Shown piece after piece: positions 14,135 through 20,848 of a stretch of 28,357 bases of DNA (positions are counted from its first letter, which is position 1; each line of letters opens with the position of its first letter). Made by a program: the position numbers and the translations under genes. Origin of the DNA: Bacteroidales bacterium UBA1184. Its GTDB lineage: Bacteria; Bacteroidota; Bacteroidia; Bacteroidales; ML635J-15. The notes beneath the pieces were generated by a model. The model had not been told where the DNA came from, searched no databases, and was given only the letters and a program-made list of their open reading frames with translations. The DNA is taken from contig DBYO01000006.1 of assembly GCA_002310235.1 (NCBI GenBank), positions 495-28,851 of the forward strand. Direction: 5' to 3'.

Positions 14135-14171
14135 GTACAATTTTTCGATTCAATCGTAAATTTGTACGATT
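14135..14171. repeat. 37-bp palindromic direct repeat, right copy
   Basis: Identical over 37 bases to 12918-12954. It starts 28 bp upstream of the ATPase start codon. One base of the outer arm palindrome differs just outside the 37 bp, so this copy is slightly less symmetric than the left one. Confidence 0.9.
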
Positions 14172-14289
14172 TTTTTATAACCAATTCACAATCAAGAAGT
14201 TTTGTGCGCATTAAGCAAAACAAGATCGATTAAATTAATGATATCAGAAATTCAATTTTATCGAATTAGGTGTTTTTTTTATCAAGCCA

Positions 14290-14320
14290 TTGTTTTATCC
14301 TCACAAAATCCTTAAGTTTG
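14290..14320 (+). promoter_or_regulatory. Promoter of the winged-helix / flavodoxin pair
   Basis: TTG (14290-14292), 20-nt spacer, TAAGTTTG (14313-14320) is a consensus Bacteroidetes promoter, 29 bp before the ATG at 14350. It rules out the longer frame starting at 14290. Confidence 0.7.
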
Positions 14321-14349
14321 CAACACTAATAAATTTAAAACACATCACA

Positions 14350-14523
14350 ATGAAAGAACAAGTATTAAAGGCAATGCGCGAGGCTGGCAAGCCCGTCTCG
14401 GCTGGTGAAATTACAACGGCTCTCGGTGCCGACCGCAAGGAAGTTGACAAGGCTTTTGCCGAACTCAAGAAAGAAGGCGCAATAGTTTCGCCGGTACGCT
14501 GCAAGTGGGAACCCGCTAAATAA
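14350..14523 (+). CDS. Small winged-helix-type DNA-binding protein
   Basis: The 57-aa protein MKEQVLKAMREAGKPVSAGE, then ITTALGADRKEVDKAFAELK and a KEGAIVSPVRCKWEPAK end, has the arrangement of a minimal winged helix. Helix 1, a Pro-Val-Ser-Ala-Gly-Glu turn into helix 2, a recognition helix with DRKEVDKA, and a beta wing (IVSPVRCKWEP) can be seen. The start at 14350 fits both the promoter and the conserved MKEQVL beginning. It ends 6 bp before the flavodoxin-like gene, so the two are cotranscribed. The lone Cys in the wing could make it redox- or metal-responsive, which is an inference only. I know the small conserved form in Bacteroidetes but no experimentally defined function. Confidence 0.82.
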   Translation: MKEQVLKAMREAGKPVSAGEITTALGADRKEVDKAFAELKKEGAIVSPVRCKWEPAK

Positions 14524-14529
14524 CACGCG

Positions 14530-15066
14530 ATGAAGAAGGTAGTTATCATCTCAACAAGTCTCCGCGCTGGCTCCAATAGCCACGCCCTTGCGGAGCAGTT
14601 TGCCGAAGGTGCAAACGCCGCTGGAAATGAAGTGGAACTCATCTCGCTCAGAGGCAAGGAAATAAAATTCTGCATAGGATGTCTTTCGTGCCAGAAGACT
14701 GGTACCTGTGTATTCAAGGATGATGTTCCCGCAATTATGGACAAAGTTTTCAATGCCGATGTAGTATGCTGGGCGACACCAATTTACTACTACGAAATGT
14801 CGGGACAGATGAAAACCCTCATCGACCGTATGAACGCAATGTATCCCAAGGACTACCGTTTCCGCGACATTTATCTGCTTACCACCGCTGCCGAGAACGA
14901 GGAATTTGTTCCAAAGCGTGCCGAAGGTGGCCTGACGGGTTGGATAGACTGCTATGGAAAGTCAGCACTCAAGGGACATGTTTTCTGCGGTGGCGTAAAC
15001 GACCCGAACGATATTGCTGGGAATACCAAGCTGCAGGAAGCGTATGAGATGGGGAAAAGAGTGTAA
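14530..15066 (+). CDS. Flavodoxin-like NAD(P)H/FMN reductase with Cys-rich motif
   Basis: 178 aa. The N-terminus KKVVIISTSLRAGSNSHALA is the FMN phosphate-binding loop of the flavodoxin/NADPH-dependent FMN reductase fold. Residues 48-60 (CIGCLSCQKTGTC) have Cys spacing C-x2-C-x2-C-x5-C as in iron-sulfur flavoproteins. The following DDVPAIMDKVFNADVVCWAT and PIYYYEMSGQMKTLIDRM are the usual flavin-site and dimer motifs. The C-terminus ends ...AYEMGKRV. It should bind FMN and may bind a 4Fe-4S cluster; the physiological electron partner is unknown. It is cotranscribed with the winged-helix gene. A second flavodoxin-ferredoxin gene lies 0.8 kb downstream, separated by a repeat and an antisense small gene. 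Confidence 0.92.
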   Translation: MKKVVIISTSLRAGSNSHALAEQFAEGANAAGNEVELISLRGKEIKFCIGCLSCQKTGTCVFKDDVPAIMDKVFNADVVCWATPIYYYEMSGQMKTLIDRMNAMYPKDYRFRDIYLLTTAAENEEFVPKRAEGGLTGWIDCYGKSALKGHVFCGGVNDPNDIAGNTKLQEAYEMGKRV

Positions 15067-15123
15067 AAAATTGGCTGTAGTTTTACAAATAAATGAAATT
15101 ATTCTGATTTTTGTTCCCACGTT

Positions 15124-15279
15124 GTCATTCCGCAAAACTGAACGAACAGCAAAAGGAACGTTGCTTGTGAGTTCGTTTATGCGGAATCTCCCAATAGTAC
15201 ACAAATGAGATTCCGCATAGTCGAACATTACAACGCTCCCCGTTCCGTATCGCGTGTATGTTCTGACTTGTGGAATGAC
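15124..15279 (+). repeat. Structured cloverleaf-like interspersed repeat, copy 2
   Basis: Starts GTCATTCCGCAA and ends TTGTGGAATGAC (one G-U pair in the terminal stem when read on this strand). Shares GTCATTCCGCAAAACTGAAC, TTGTGAGTTCGTTT, TGCGGAATCTCCC, GATTCCGCATAGTCGAACA and GCTCCCCGTTCCGT with the minus strand of 2849-3015. Arms: AACGAAC with GTTCGTT, TGCGGAATCTC with GAGATTCCGCA, GAACAT with ATGTTC. Loop-proximal bases differ from copy 1 in a paired way. No protein is encoded. Confidence 0.85.
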
Positions 15280-15413
15280 GTTCCCTTTTTATAAATTAAT
15301 GATAATCTTCTTGTTATACAATCAGTTGAACATCAAACTACAGCCCCAAAATAACGTCATATTGAAATTCGAACTTCGCGGTGTTTTTTTATAAAATACT
15401 AAACCAATGGATT

Positions 15414-15668
15414 TTACAAGTCATATTTTGCTCGAAGTTCATCCTGTGTAACGAATCTTCCTGCCTTGAAGTCATCGTCTGCTTCGTTTAGAACATTAGC
15501 AAACTCTTCTTTCGAATAGGTACAAGGCAATTTCTTGCCGCTTAGCATTGCGACTATATCAGCCAAGAGAAACTCATCCTCCGATTGCGAAGCGAGTTCT
15601 GAAGCTCTCTTTCTCAGAGAAATCAATGTCTCGTGCATTTTTGTACTTGTTCCTATTGTTGTTTCCAT
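15414..15668 (-). CDS. Small antitoxin-like protein, no partner seen
   Basis: An 84-aa protein starting METTIGTSTKMHETLISLRK. The in-frame ATG at 15725 is less likely because the added residues are Cys/aromatic-rich and AT-biased. The body is helical and acidic (ASELASQSEDEFLLADIVAM). The C-terminus DDDFKAGRFVTQDELRAKYD resembles the tails of RelB/ParD/Phd-type antitoxins, where a short Phe-x-x-Gly-Arg helix wraps around the toxin. No toxin gene is found on either side: 15280-15413 lacks an ORF, and upstream is the EFR1 gene in the opposite direction. It could be an orphan antitoxin, a relic of a module, or an unrelated small protein. The coding call is moderate, the family call weak. Confidence 0.6.
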   Translation of the reverse strand: METTIGTSTKMHETLISLRKRASELASQSEDEFLLADIVAMLSGKKLPCTYSKEEFANVLNEADDDFKAGRFVTQDELRAKYDL

Positions 15669-15856
15669 TGTGGATGTGATATTTTTTACAAAAATACAAT
15701 AAATTTTTAATGTGCAGTAATTCAAAGTGTGTTTTATTGCAACAAATACGAAGTAAGACTGTCGAAGTATCGAATGGTAAGGTTAATGTGCATTATATCA
15801 TTTCGTCATAGCTCAGTACACGAAAAAAAACTTCAATCAAAAATTGTAAATTAATA

Positions 15857-15864
15857 TATCTTTG
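15857..15864 (+). promoter_or_regulatory. -7 box of the EFR1 gene
   Basis: TATCTTTG fits TAnnTTTG and lies 20 bp before the ATG at 15885. No convincing TTG is seen at the expected distance upstream. Confidence 0.45.
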
Positions 15865-15884
15865 CCCTACAAATTTTACCACAA

Positions 15885-16646
15885 ATGATTCTCTTCTTCT
15901 CAGGAACAGGCAACAGCTTGGCAATAGCAAGACAGATAGCCGAACGCGCTGGCGAGCATATAATGCCACTGCGCGAAGCCGTCGGTGCCGACTTGTCGGA
16001 CGAAAAGCGCATAGGCTTCGTATATCCCTGCTACAACGGCGATGCACCCAAGATAGTCCCGAAACTTGCCGCGCAACTGGATTTGCCCACGGATGCCTAC
16101 TACTTTATCGTAATAACCTGTGGTGCACTTACTGGCAACAGCATCTGGACAGTCAAAAAGGTATTGAAGCAGAAAGGTATTCGGCTCAACTACTGCAACA
16201 AGATTCGCGTACCCGACAATAGCGCACTTGGTTTCGGTCGCAATCCCAACGACCAGCTATGGAAATTCCAAAAGTATGCACCACGCTTGGAGCAGATAAA
16301 GAACGACATTGCCGCAAACACAAACGCCCACCACTGGGGTTCGCCAGATCCGCTGGCGGCCTTGCAGACTTTAAGCGTGTTCGACAATGCCATTTTCAAG
16401 ACTTTGCGACCAAAAGTCAACGCAGAGAAATGCGTAGGTTGTGGAATTTGCGCAAAAGTGTGTTCCGTTGGCAACATCTCGCTGACCGAAAACCGCGCCC
16501 ACTGCGGCGACAAGTGCGAGTCCTGCCTTGCCTGCGTGCATTTCTGTCCGCACCAGGCAGTAGAACTTGGTAGCAAACTGACACTCAAGGAAAGGCAGTA
16601 CCACCATCCGGAGGTAGAATTGAAGGATATAATGGTGGAGAAATAA
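15885..16646 (+). CDS. EFR1-type flavodoxin-ferredoxin fusion
   Basis: 253 aa. The N-terminal flavodoxin domain starts MILFFSGTGNSLAIARQIAE, where FSGTGNS (5-11) is the FMN phosphate loop. YPCYNGDAPKIV (about 48-59) and VITCGALTGN follow. The C-terminal part has two 4Fe-4S motifs, CVGCGICAKVC (183-193) and CESCLACVHFCP (211-222), as in bacterial ferredoxins. This order (flavodoxin, then 2x4Fe-4S) is the EFR1 family, which presumably passes electrons between FMN and Fe-S partners in anaerobes. The substrate is not known. The gene stands just upstream of the DUF3098-uppP-truB set with its own promoter box, where I would have expected ftsX. Standing beside the flavodoxin-like gene at 14530, it suggests a local redox theme. 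Confidence 0.93.
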   Translation: MILFFSGTGNSLAIARQIAERAGEHIMPLREAVGADLSDEKRIGFVYPCYNGDAPKIVPKLAAQLDLPTDAYYFIVITCGALTGNSIWTVKKVLKQKGIRLNYCNKIRVPDNSALGFGRNPNDQLWKFQKYAPRLEQIKNDIAANTNAHHWGSPDPLAALQTLSVFDNAIFKTLRPKVNAEKCVGCGICAKVCSVGNISLTENRAHCGDKCESCLACVHFCPHQAVELGSKLTLKERQYHHPEVELKDIMVEK

Positions 16647-16709
16647 GGACTTTTAAATTCGTTTTTTCAAAAATCCAAAATTCCATTTTCTGGTTCCAGC
16701 CTAATGTAC

Positions 16710-16717
16710 TATCTTTG
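16710..16717 (+). promoter_or_regulatory. -7 box of the DUF3098-uppP-truB operon
   Basis: TATCTTTG, 37 bp before the ATG at 16755, fits TAnnTTTG. The -33 element is not clear. It lies inside the upstream in-frame extension from 16704, which supports the ATG at 16755. Confidence 0.5.
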
Positions 16718-16754
16718 CAGTTTGTTTCTAAAATGGAATTTTGACTTTTACGAT

Positions 16755-17033
16755 ATGGCAAAGATTGAAAATCAAAACGAAAAAGCTGTATCCGAAAACG
16801 GAAAGAACGGCTTTGCACTTGGAAAGAAAAACTACATTGCTCTTGCTATTGGCTTCGTAATACTCGTCATAGGTTACGCGCTGATGGTAGGTGGCGGTTC
16901 TGACGACCCGAATGTTTTCAACCCAGAAATATTCAGCTTCCGTCGCATTACTCTTGCTCCGATAGTGCTTATTATCGGCTTCGCAGTAGAAATTTTTGCA
17001 ATAATGTGGCGTCCACGCACTAAAAAAGACTAA
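16755..17033 (+). CDS. DUF3098 family membrane protein
   Basis: 92 aa from the ATG at 16755 (MAKIENQNEKAVSENGKNGF). A polar N-terminus of about 28 residues leads into FALGKKNYIALAIGFVILVI, the first membrane helix, with the typical GYALMVGGGSDDPNVFNPEI loop. Then come SFRRITLAPIVLIIGFAVEI, the second helix, and a short basic tail (MWRPRTKKD). This pattern is DUF3098, a small two-helix inner-membrane protein confined mostly to Bacteroidetes. It is usually found beside ftsX and uppP, so a role in envelope or division work is inferred from context. It is followed by uppP after 3 bp. Confidence 0.9.
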   Translation: MAKIENQNEKAVSENGKNGFALGKKNYIALAIGFVILVIGYALMVGGGSDDPNVFNPEIFSFRRITLAPIVLIIGFAVEIFAIMWRPRTKKD

Positions 17034-17036
17034 CAA

Positions 17037-17837
17037 ATGGATTGGCTAGAAGCTTTAATACTTGGTCTTATCCAAGGACTTACCGAATATTTACCAGTAA
17101 GTAGCAGTGGACACCTTGCAATCGGTGCAAAACTTTTCGGACTTAGCGGCGAGGAAAACCTTGCATTTACCGTTGCTGTACATGTGGCAACCGTGCTAAG
17201 CACATTGGTTATCTTGTGGAAGGAAATCGTATGGCTTTTCAAGGGATTCTTCAAGTTCAAATGGAACGACGAGATGAAATATTTAGTCAACATCTTGATT
17301 TCCATGATTCCAGTGGCAATAGTTGGTTTTCTTTTCAAGGATACTGTTGAAGAAATTTTCGGTTCGGGATTACTTGTTGTAGGAATCTGCTTGCTCGTAA
17401 CTGCAGCCTTGCTAGCTTTTGCATATTATGCAAAACCTCGCCAGAAGGAAAAAATCTCGATGATTGATGCATTTGTCATCGGTATTGCTCAGGCAGCAGC
17501 TGTTTTGCCAGGACTTTCACGTTCGGGCTCGACGATTGCAACCGGACTTTTACTTGGCAACAAAAAAGAAAAGTTGGCTCAGTTCTCATTCTTGATGGTA
17601 ATTCCTCCAATCCTCGGCGAAGCTCTGCTCGATGTCCTGAAAATTGCAAAAGGCAGTGCAGACGCAGCAACCGCTTCGATAGGCGCTTTGCCTTTGGCTG
17701 TTGGCTTCATAACTGCATTTGTGGTTGGCTGCCTCGCTTGCAAGTGGATGATAAACATAGTGAAGAAAGGCAAACTGATATGGTTTGCAGTATATTGCGC
17801 CATCGTAGGTATTGCCACTATAATTTTCCTCAGCTAA
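17037..17837 (+). CDS. uppP: Undecaprenyl-diphosphatase
   Basis: 266 aa, polytopic. The N-terminal motif GLIQGLTEYLPVSSSGHLAI contains the conserved Glu and Ser/His residues of UppP/BacA. The second signature PGLSRSGSTIATGLLLG is also present, along with about seven or eight membrane segments. The enzyme dephosphorylates undecaprenyl pyrophosphate to the monophosphate, recycling the lipid carrier for peptidoglycan and surface-polymer synthesis, and gives bacitracin tolerance when abundant. It begins 3 bp after DUF3098 and its stop codon is immediately followed by the truB start, so the three are one operon. Confidence 0.96.
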   Translation: MDWLEALILGLIQGLTEYLPVSSSGHLAIGAKLFGLSGEENLAFTVAVHVATVLSTLVILWKEIVWLFKGFFKFKWNDEMKYLVNILISMIPVAIVGFLFKDTVEEIFGSGLLVVGICLLVTAALLAFAYYAKPRQKEKISMIDAFVIGIAQAAAVLPGLSRSGSTIATGLLLGNKKEKLAQFSFLMVIPPILGEALLDVLKIAKGSADAATASIGALPLAVGFITAFVVGCLACKWMINIVKKGKLIWFAVYCAIVGIATIIFLS

Positions 17838-18557
17838 ATGGAGTTTTTTTCGTTCGACAGGTTGCCGGATTTTGAGACTGGCGAAGTCATAATCTTCGAC
17901 AAGCCATACTCGTGGACTTCGTTCGACGTGGTGAACAAAGTGCGCAAGAAAATCAGCGAATACACTGGCATACGCAAGTTCAAAGTCGGTCACGCAGGTA
18001 CTCTCGACCCGCTTGCTACGGGCTTGCTAATTCTCTGCACTGGCAAGAAAACCAAACTGATAGAAGAGCTGCAAGGAGGCACTAAGGTTTACGAAGCTGA
18101 ATTTTGCCTCGGAGCCACTACCCCATCTTTCGACCTCGAAACCAAGATTGACAAAACCTTTGATATTTCTGGTATTACCGAGGACGATGTTCGCAAGGCG
18201 CTAGCAGGGCTTTGCGGAGAACGCGAACAGACACCTCCAGTGTATTCGGCGGTGCAGGTGAACGGCAAACGAGCCTACGAATTTGCCCGCAAAGGTCGCA
18301 CCGTAGAACTTAAGCACAAGTTAATCACTGTTTACGACATTACTGTCAATAAAATCGAACTTCCGCTCGTCTATGTGACAATAACCTGCAGCAAAGGAAC
18401 ATACATTCGTTCGCTGGCCGACGAACTTGGCAGAAGCCTAGGCAATGGAGCCTATCTTAAATCACTCCGCAGAACCCGAAGCGGCGAAGCCGACATCAGC
18501 AAGGCTGTGAAGCTTGACGAATTCGTGGAGTACATGGGGAAAATAATGGACAATTAA
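17838..18557 (+). CDS. truB: tRNA pseudouridine(55) synthase
   Basis: 239 aa. The motif VGHAGTLDPLATGLLILCTG has the catalytic Asp at about residue 57, and DKPYSWTSFDVVNKVRK and GEREQTPPVYSAVQVNGKRAY are the other TruB signatures. SKGTYIRSLADELGRSLGNG forms the substrate-binding part. The protein is shorter than enterobacterial TruB because it lacks the C-terminal PUA domain, as in many Bacteroidetes. It makes pseudouridine 55 in the T-loop of tRNAs. The ATG directly follows the uppP stop. The C-terminus MGKIMDN ends inside a 14-bp tandem repeat (ATGGACAATTAACA twice), so its last residues come from the repeat. Confidence 0.96.
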   Translation: MEFFSFDRLPDFETGEVIIFDKPYSWTSFDVVNKVRKKISEYTGIRKFKVGHAGTLDPLATGLLILCTGKKTKLIEELQGGTKVYEAEFCLGATTPSFDLETKIDKTFDISGITEDDVRKALAGLCGEREQTPPVYSAVQVNGKRAYEFARKGRTVELKHKLITVYDITVNKIELPLVYVTITCSKGTYIRSLADELGRSLGNGAYLKSLRRTRSGEADISKAVKLDEFVEYMGKIMDN

Positions 18558-18573
18558 CAATGGACAATTAACA
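18546..18573. repeat. Two tandem copies of ATGGACAATTAACA across the truB stop codon
   Basis: 18546-18559 and 18560-18573 are identical. The first supplies the codons for Met-Asp-Asn and the stop of TruB. A diverged relative (ATGGATAATTGATAATT) does the same at the end of the gene at 24268-25515. Confidence 0.75.
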
Positions 18574-18578
18574 ATTAA

Positions 18579-18620
18579 ATGTAGCGGCGCAATGCATTGC
18601 GCCGCTACATTATTTTTTTT
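18579..18620 (+). terminator. Perfect 32-bp palindrome plus T-tract after truB
   Basis: 18579-18610 equals its own reverse complement (half-site ATGTAGCGGCGCAATG) and is followed by TATTTTTTTT. It is a member of the palindromic repeat family seen at 3772 and 20419 and here serves well as an intrinsic terminator. Confidence 0.8.
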
Positions 18621-18621
18621 C

Positions 18622-18652
18622 TTGCATTTCCAAAATTAAATTTGTACTTTTG
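18622..18652 (+). promoter_or_regulatory. Promoter of queA
   Basis: TTG (18622-18624), 20-nt spacer, TACTTTTG (18645-18652) matches the Bacteroidetes consensus. It gives a leader of about 70 nt, too AT-rich and unpaired to look like a preQ1 riboswitch. Confidence 0.65.
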
Positions 18653-18726
18653 CCGTTTCAAATTTAAAGTGCGTAAATAGCGGATTTTTCAAACGTAAAT
18701 TATTGATTTATAATAAAATAATACAA

Positions 18727-19782
18727 ATGAAGTTATCTCAATTCAAATTCAATCTACCGGAAGAACTTATTGCCCAATACCCTTCAAAGTTCAGAGATGA
18801 GTGCAGACTTTTGGTTTTGAACAGAAAAACTGGCGAAATAGAGCATAAAGTTTTCAAGGATTTAAAGGATTATTTCAGCGACAAGGACTTTATGATTTTC
18901 AACGACACCAAAGTTTTCCCAGCTCGTCTGTACGGAAACAAAGAAAAAACCGGTGCTCGCATTGAAGTTTTCCTATTGCGCGAACTAAACCACGACCAGC
19001 GTTTGTGGGACATTCTTGTCGATCCGGCACGAAAGATAAGAATTGGTAACAAACTTTATTTCGGTGAAGACGGCAACGAACTTGTAGCCGAAGTTATCGA
19101 CAACACAACATCACGCGGACGTACCTTGCGTTTCCTTATCGACAGCGAGTACGACGAATTCAAGAAAACCTTGTATTCGCTCGGAGAAACCCCACTGCCA
19201 ATGCACATTATCAAGCGCCCGACCGAACCCGAGGATGCTGAACGCTACCAGACTATCTACGCAAAGAACGAAGGTGCAGTTGCAGCTCCAACCGCAGGTC
19301 TGCATTTCAGCCGCGAACTTTTCAAGAGACTTGAGCTTGTTGGCGTTGAATTTGGCTTCTTGACCTTGCATGTAGGACTAGGCAACTTCCGCAGTGTTGA
19401 TGTCGAAGACCTTACCAAGCACAAGATGGACTCGGAGCAAATGTTCATCTCCGAAGAACTTGCCGATACCGTAAACCGCAAAAAAGCCGAAAACCGCCGC
19501 ATCTGCGCTGTTGGAACAACCGTGCTCCGTGCTTTGGAATCATCTATTACCACTAGCGGAATGCTGAAACCATTCGACGGCTGGACAAACAAGTTCCTTT
19601 TCCCGCCATACGAATGCATGGTTCCGAACTGCATGATTTCGAACCTACATCTACCAAAGTCAACTTTGATGATGTCGGTTGCAACATTCGCTGGATACGA
19701 AAACCTGATGAACGCTTACGAAGTGGCAGTAAAGGAAAAGTACCAGTTTGCAACCTATGGCGACGCAATGCTGATTATCTAA
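18727..19782 (+). CDS. queA: S-adenosylmethionine:tRNA ribosyltransferase-isomerase
   Basis: 351 aa from the ATG at 18727 (MKLSQFKFNLPEELIAQYPS); the in-frame ATG at 18703 adds eight residues not expected in the family. Signatures include FMIFNDTKVFPARLYG, EGAVAAPTAGLHFSRELF, LHVGLGNFRSVDVEDLTKHK, ICAVGTTVLRALES, LFPPYE and LPKSTLMMSVATFAGYENLM. QueA transfers and isomerises the ribosyl group of SAM onto 7-aminomethyl-7-deazaguanine at the tRNA wobble position to give epoxyqueuosine. Unlike uppP-truB it has its own promoter and is separated by a terminator. The neighbour downstream is OsmC-like; no other queuosine gene is visible. Confidence 0.97.
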   Translation: MKLSQFKFNLPEELIAQYPSKFRDECRLLVLNRKTGEIEHKVFKDLKDYFSDKDFMIFNDTKVFPARLYGNKEKTGARIEVFLLRELNHDQRLWDILVDPARKIRIGNKLYFGEDGNELVAEVIDNTTSRGRTLRFLIDSEYDEFKKTLYSLGETPLPMHIIKRPTEPEDAERYQTIYAKNEGAVAAPTAGLHFSRELFKRLELVGVEFGFLTLHVGLGNFRSVDVEDLTKHKMDSEQMFISEELADTVNRKKAENRRICAVGTTVLRALESSITTSGMLKPFDGWTNKFLFPPYECMVPNCMISNLHLPKSTLMMSVATFAGYENLMNAYEVAVKEKYQFATYGDAMLII

Positions 19783-19954
19783 TGGTCTAACAGGCCAACA
19801 GGCTGACAGAAGACCCGTCGACTGCAAGACTGTTAGACTGCGAGACTGCAAGCCTGTTAGCCCAACTTAGAAACGGCGTAGCCATAGAACGGCGAAGCCC
19901 TCAACGAAGTTAAACCTAGAAACGTGAAACCAGAAACATAGAAACTTTTTCGTT
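19783..19954. other. Short-repeat spacer between queA and the OsmC-like gene
   Basis: Contains recurring AACAGGC, CTGTTAG and GACTGCAAG words (19788-19862), then TAGAAAC/GGCG words (19868-19945). Similar words (GGCCTGTTAGCC, TTTCTAAGTTT) occur at 3660-3836. No gene or clear promoter was seen. Confidence 0.5.
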
Positions 19955-20359
19955 ATGACCAAAATGACATCAAAGTACGTGGGTGGACTTCGCACCGAAA
20001 ACACTCACCTCCAATCGGGCAACAGGATTATAACCGACGCTCCGCTCGACAATCACGGCAAAGGCGAGGCTTTTTCGCCAACCGATTTGCTTGCAACAGC
20101 TTTATGCGACTGCATTTTCACAATCACCGGCATAACTGCACAGACATACAACTTTTCGATTGACGGTGCAACAGCACAGATTGAGAAAATTATGAACGAG
20201 TCGCCGCGTCGCGTTGCCGAAGTAAAAATCGACTTCGACTACTCGATGTGCAACCTCAACGAAAAGCAGCAGACAATAATCAGACGGATTCCCGAGACTT
20301 GTCCTGTTTCGCGTTCGTTAAGCCCAGAGGTAAAGCAGACGATAACGTTCAAGTTCTAA
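19955..20359 (+). CDS. OsmC family protein
   Basis: 134 aa. The fold signatures are a polar N-terminus with GGLRTENTHLQSGNRIITDA, then GKGEAFSPTDLLATALCDCI, where the first reactive-type Cys lies in the long helix. AEVKIDFDYSMCNLN follows, and the second Cys occurs in the conserved IRRIPETCPVSRSLSPEV near the C-terminus. OsmC/Ohr proteins are dimeric thiol peroxidases that use a Cys pair to reduce organic hydroperoxides; the YhfA-like branch has no proven substrate. Which branch this is cannot be decided by eye. The start may be Met1 or Met4. It probably has its own promoter; none with full consensus was seen. Confidence 0.9.
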   Translation: MTKMTSKYVGGLRTENTHLQSGNRIITDAPLDNHGKGEAFSPTDLLATALCDCIFTITGITAQTYNFSIDGATAQIEKIMNESPRRVAEVKIDFDYSMCNLNEKQQTIIRRIPETCPVSRSLSPEVKQTITFKF

Positions 20360-20418
20360 GGAATTTGAAGATTTAGCTACGCTGAGCTGAAGGTTGATAA
20401 TTTGAAAATTTGAAGAAT

Positions 20419-20450
20419 TTGTAGAGGCGTTGCGTGCAACGTCTCTACAA
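20419..20450. repeat. 32-bp near-perfect palindrome, same family as 3772 and 18579
   Basis: TTGTAGAGGCGTTGCG pairs with TGCAACGTCTCTACAA, with one G-U pair if read as + strand RNA. It lies between the OsmC-like and thioesterase genes, with no T-tract. Confidence 0.75.
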
Positions 20451-20472
20451 AAATAAAATCGTAAATAACATT

Positions 20473-20847
20473 ATGGATTTAAAACTTGGTATCAAAGGTG
20501 AAGAAAGCGAAGTTGTCCGCCACGACAACACCGCAGCTGCATACGGCAGTGGTCTGGTCGAAGTATATGCGACACCTGCAATGATTGCTCTTATGGAAAA
20601 GACTTGCTATCGCTCCGTAATGCCCTACCTTTCGGAAGGCGAAGGTACTGTAGGCACCCACATTAATGTAGCACACAAGAAGGCAAGTCCGCTCGGCACA
20701 GTAATCACCTGCCGTTCCGAAATAATTGAAATCGACCGTCGTCGCATAGTTTTCAAAGTAGAAGCTACTGACGACAAGGGAGAAATCATTGGCGACGGCA
20801 CACACGAGCGCTTTGTAATAAACGTAGAGAAGTTCATGAACAAGTAG
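20473..20847 (+). CDS. FlK-like hotdog thioesterase
   Basis: 124 aa from the ATG at 20473 (MDLKLGIKGEESEVVRHDNT). The in-frame ATG at 20434 sits in the palindromic repeat and is rejected. Key features are YATPAMIALMEKTCYRSVMP, with the Thr and Glu of the FlK-type active site, and VGTHINVAHKKASPLGTVIT, with the conserved His. They are followed by beta strands (IVFKVEATDDKGEIIGDGTH) and a short tail. This is the hotdog-fold family named after fluoroacetyl-CoA thioesterase. Most bacterial members hydrolyse other, undefined short acyl-CoAs, so fluoroacetate specificity should not be assumed. The stop codon is one base before the start of the PrsW-type gene, so the two form an operon. Confidence 0.9.
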   Translation: MDLKLGIKGEESEVVRHDNTAAAYGSGLVEVYATPAMIALMEKTCYRSVMPYLSEGEGTVGTHINVAHKKASPLGTVITCRSEIIEIDRRRIVFKVEATDDKGEIIGDGTHERFVINVEKFMNK

Positions 20848-20848
20848 T

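Noticed and set aside
14107..14223. N-terminal extension of the ATPase gene
   Set aside because: The extension runs through the 37-bp repeat and the -7 box; family proteins begin at the ATG at 14106.
18653..18726. preQ1 riboswitch before queA
   Set aside because: The leader is short and AT-rich with no GC stem or pseudoknot pairing that I can find.
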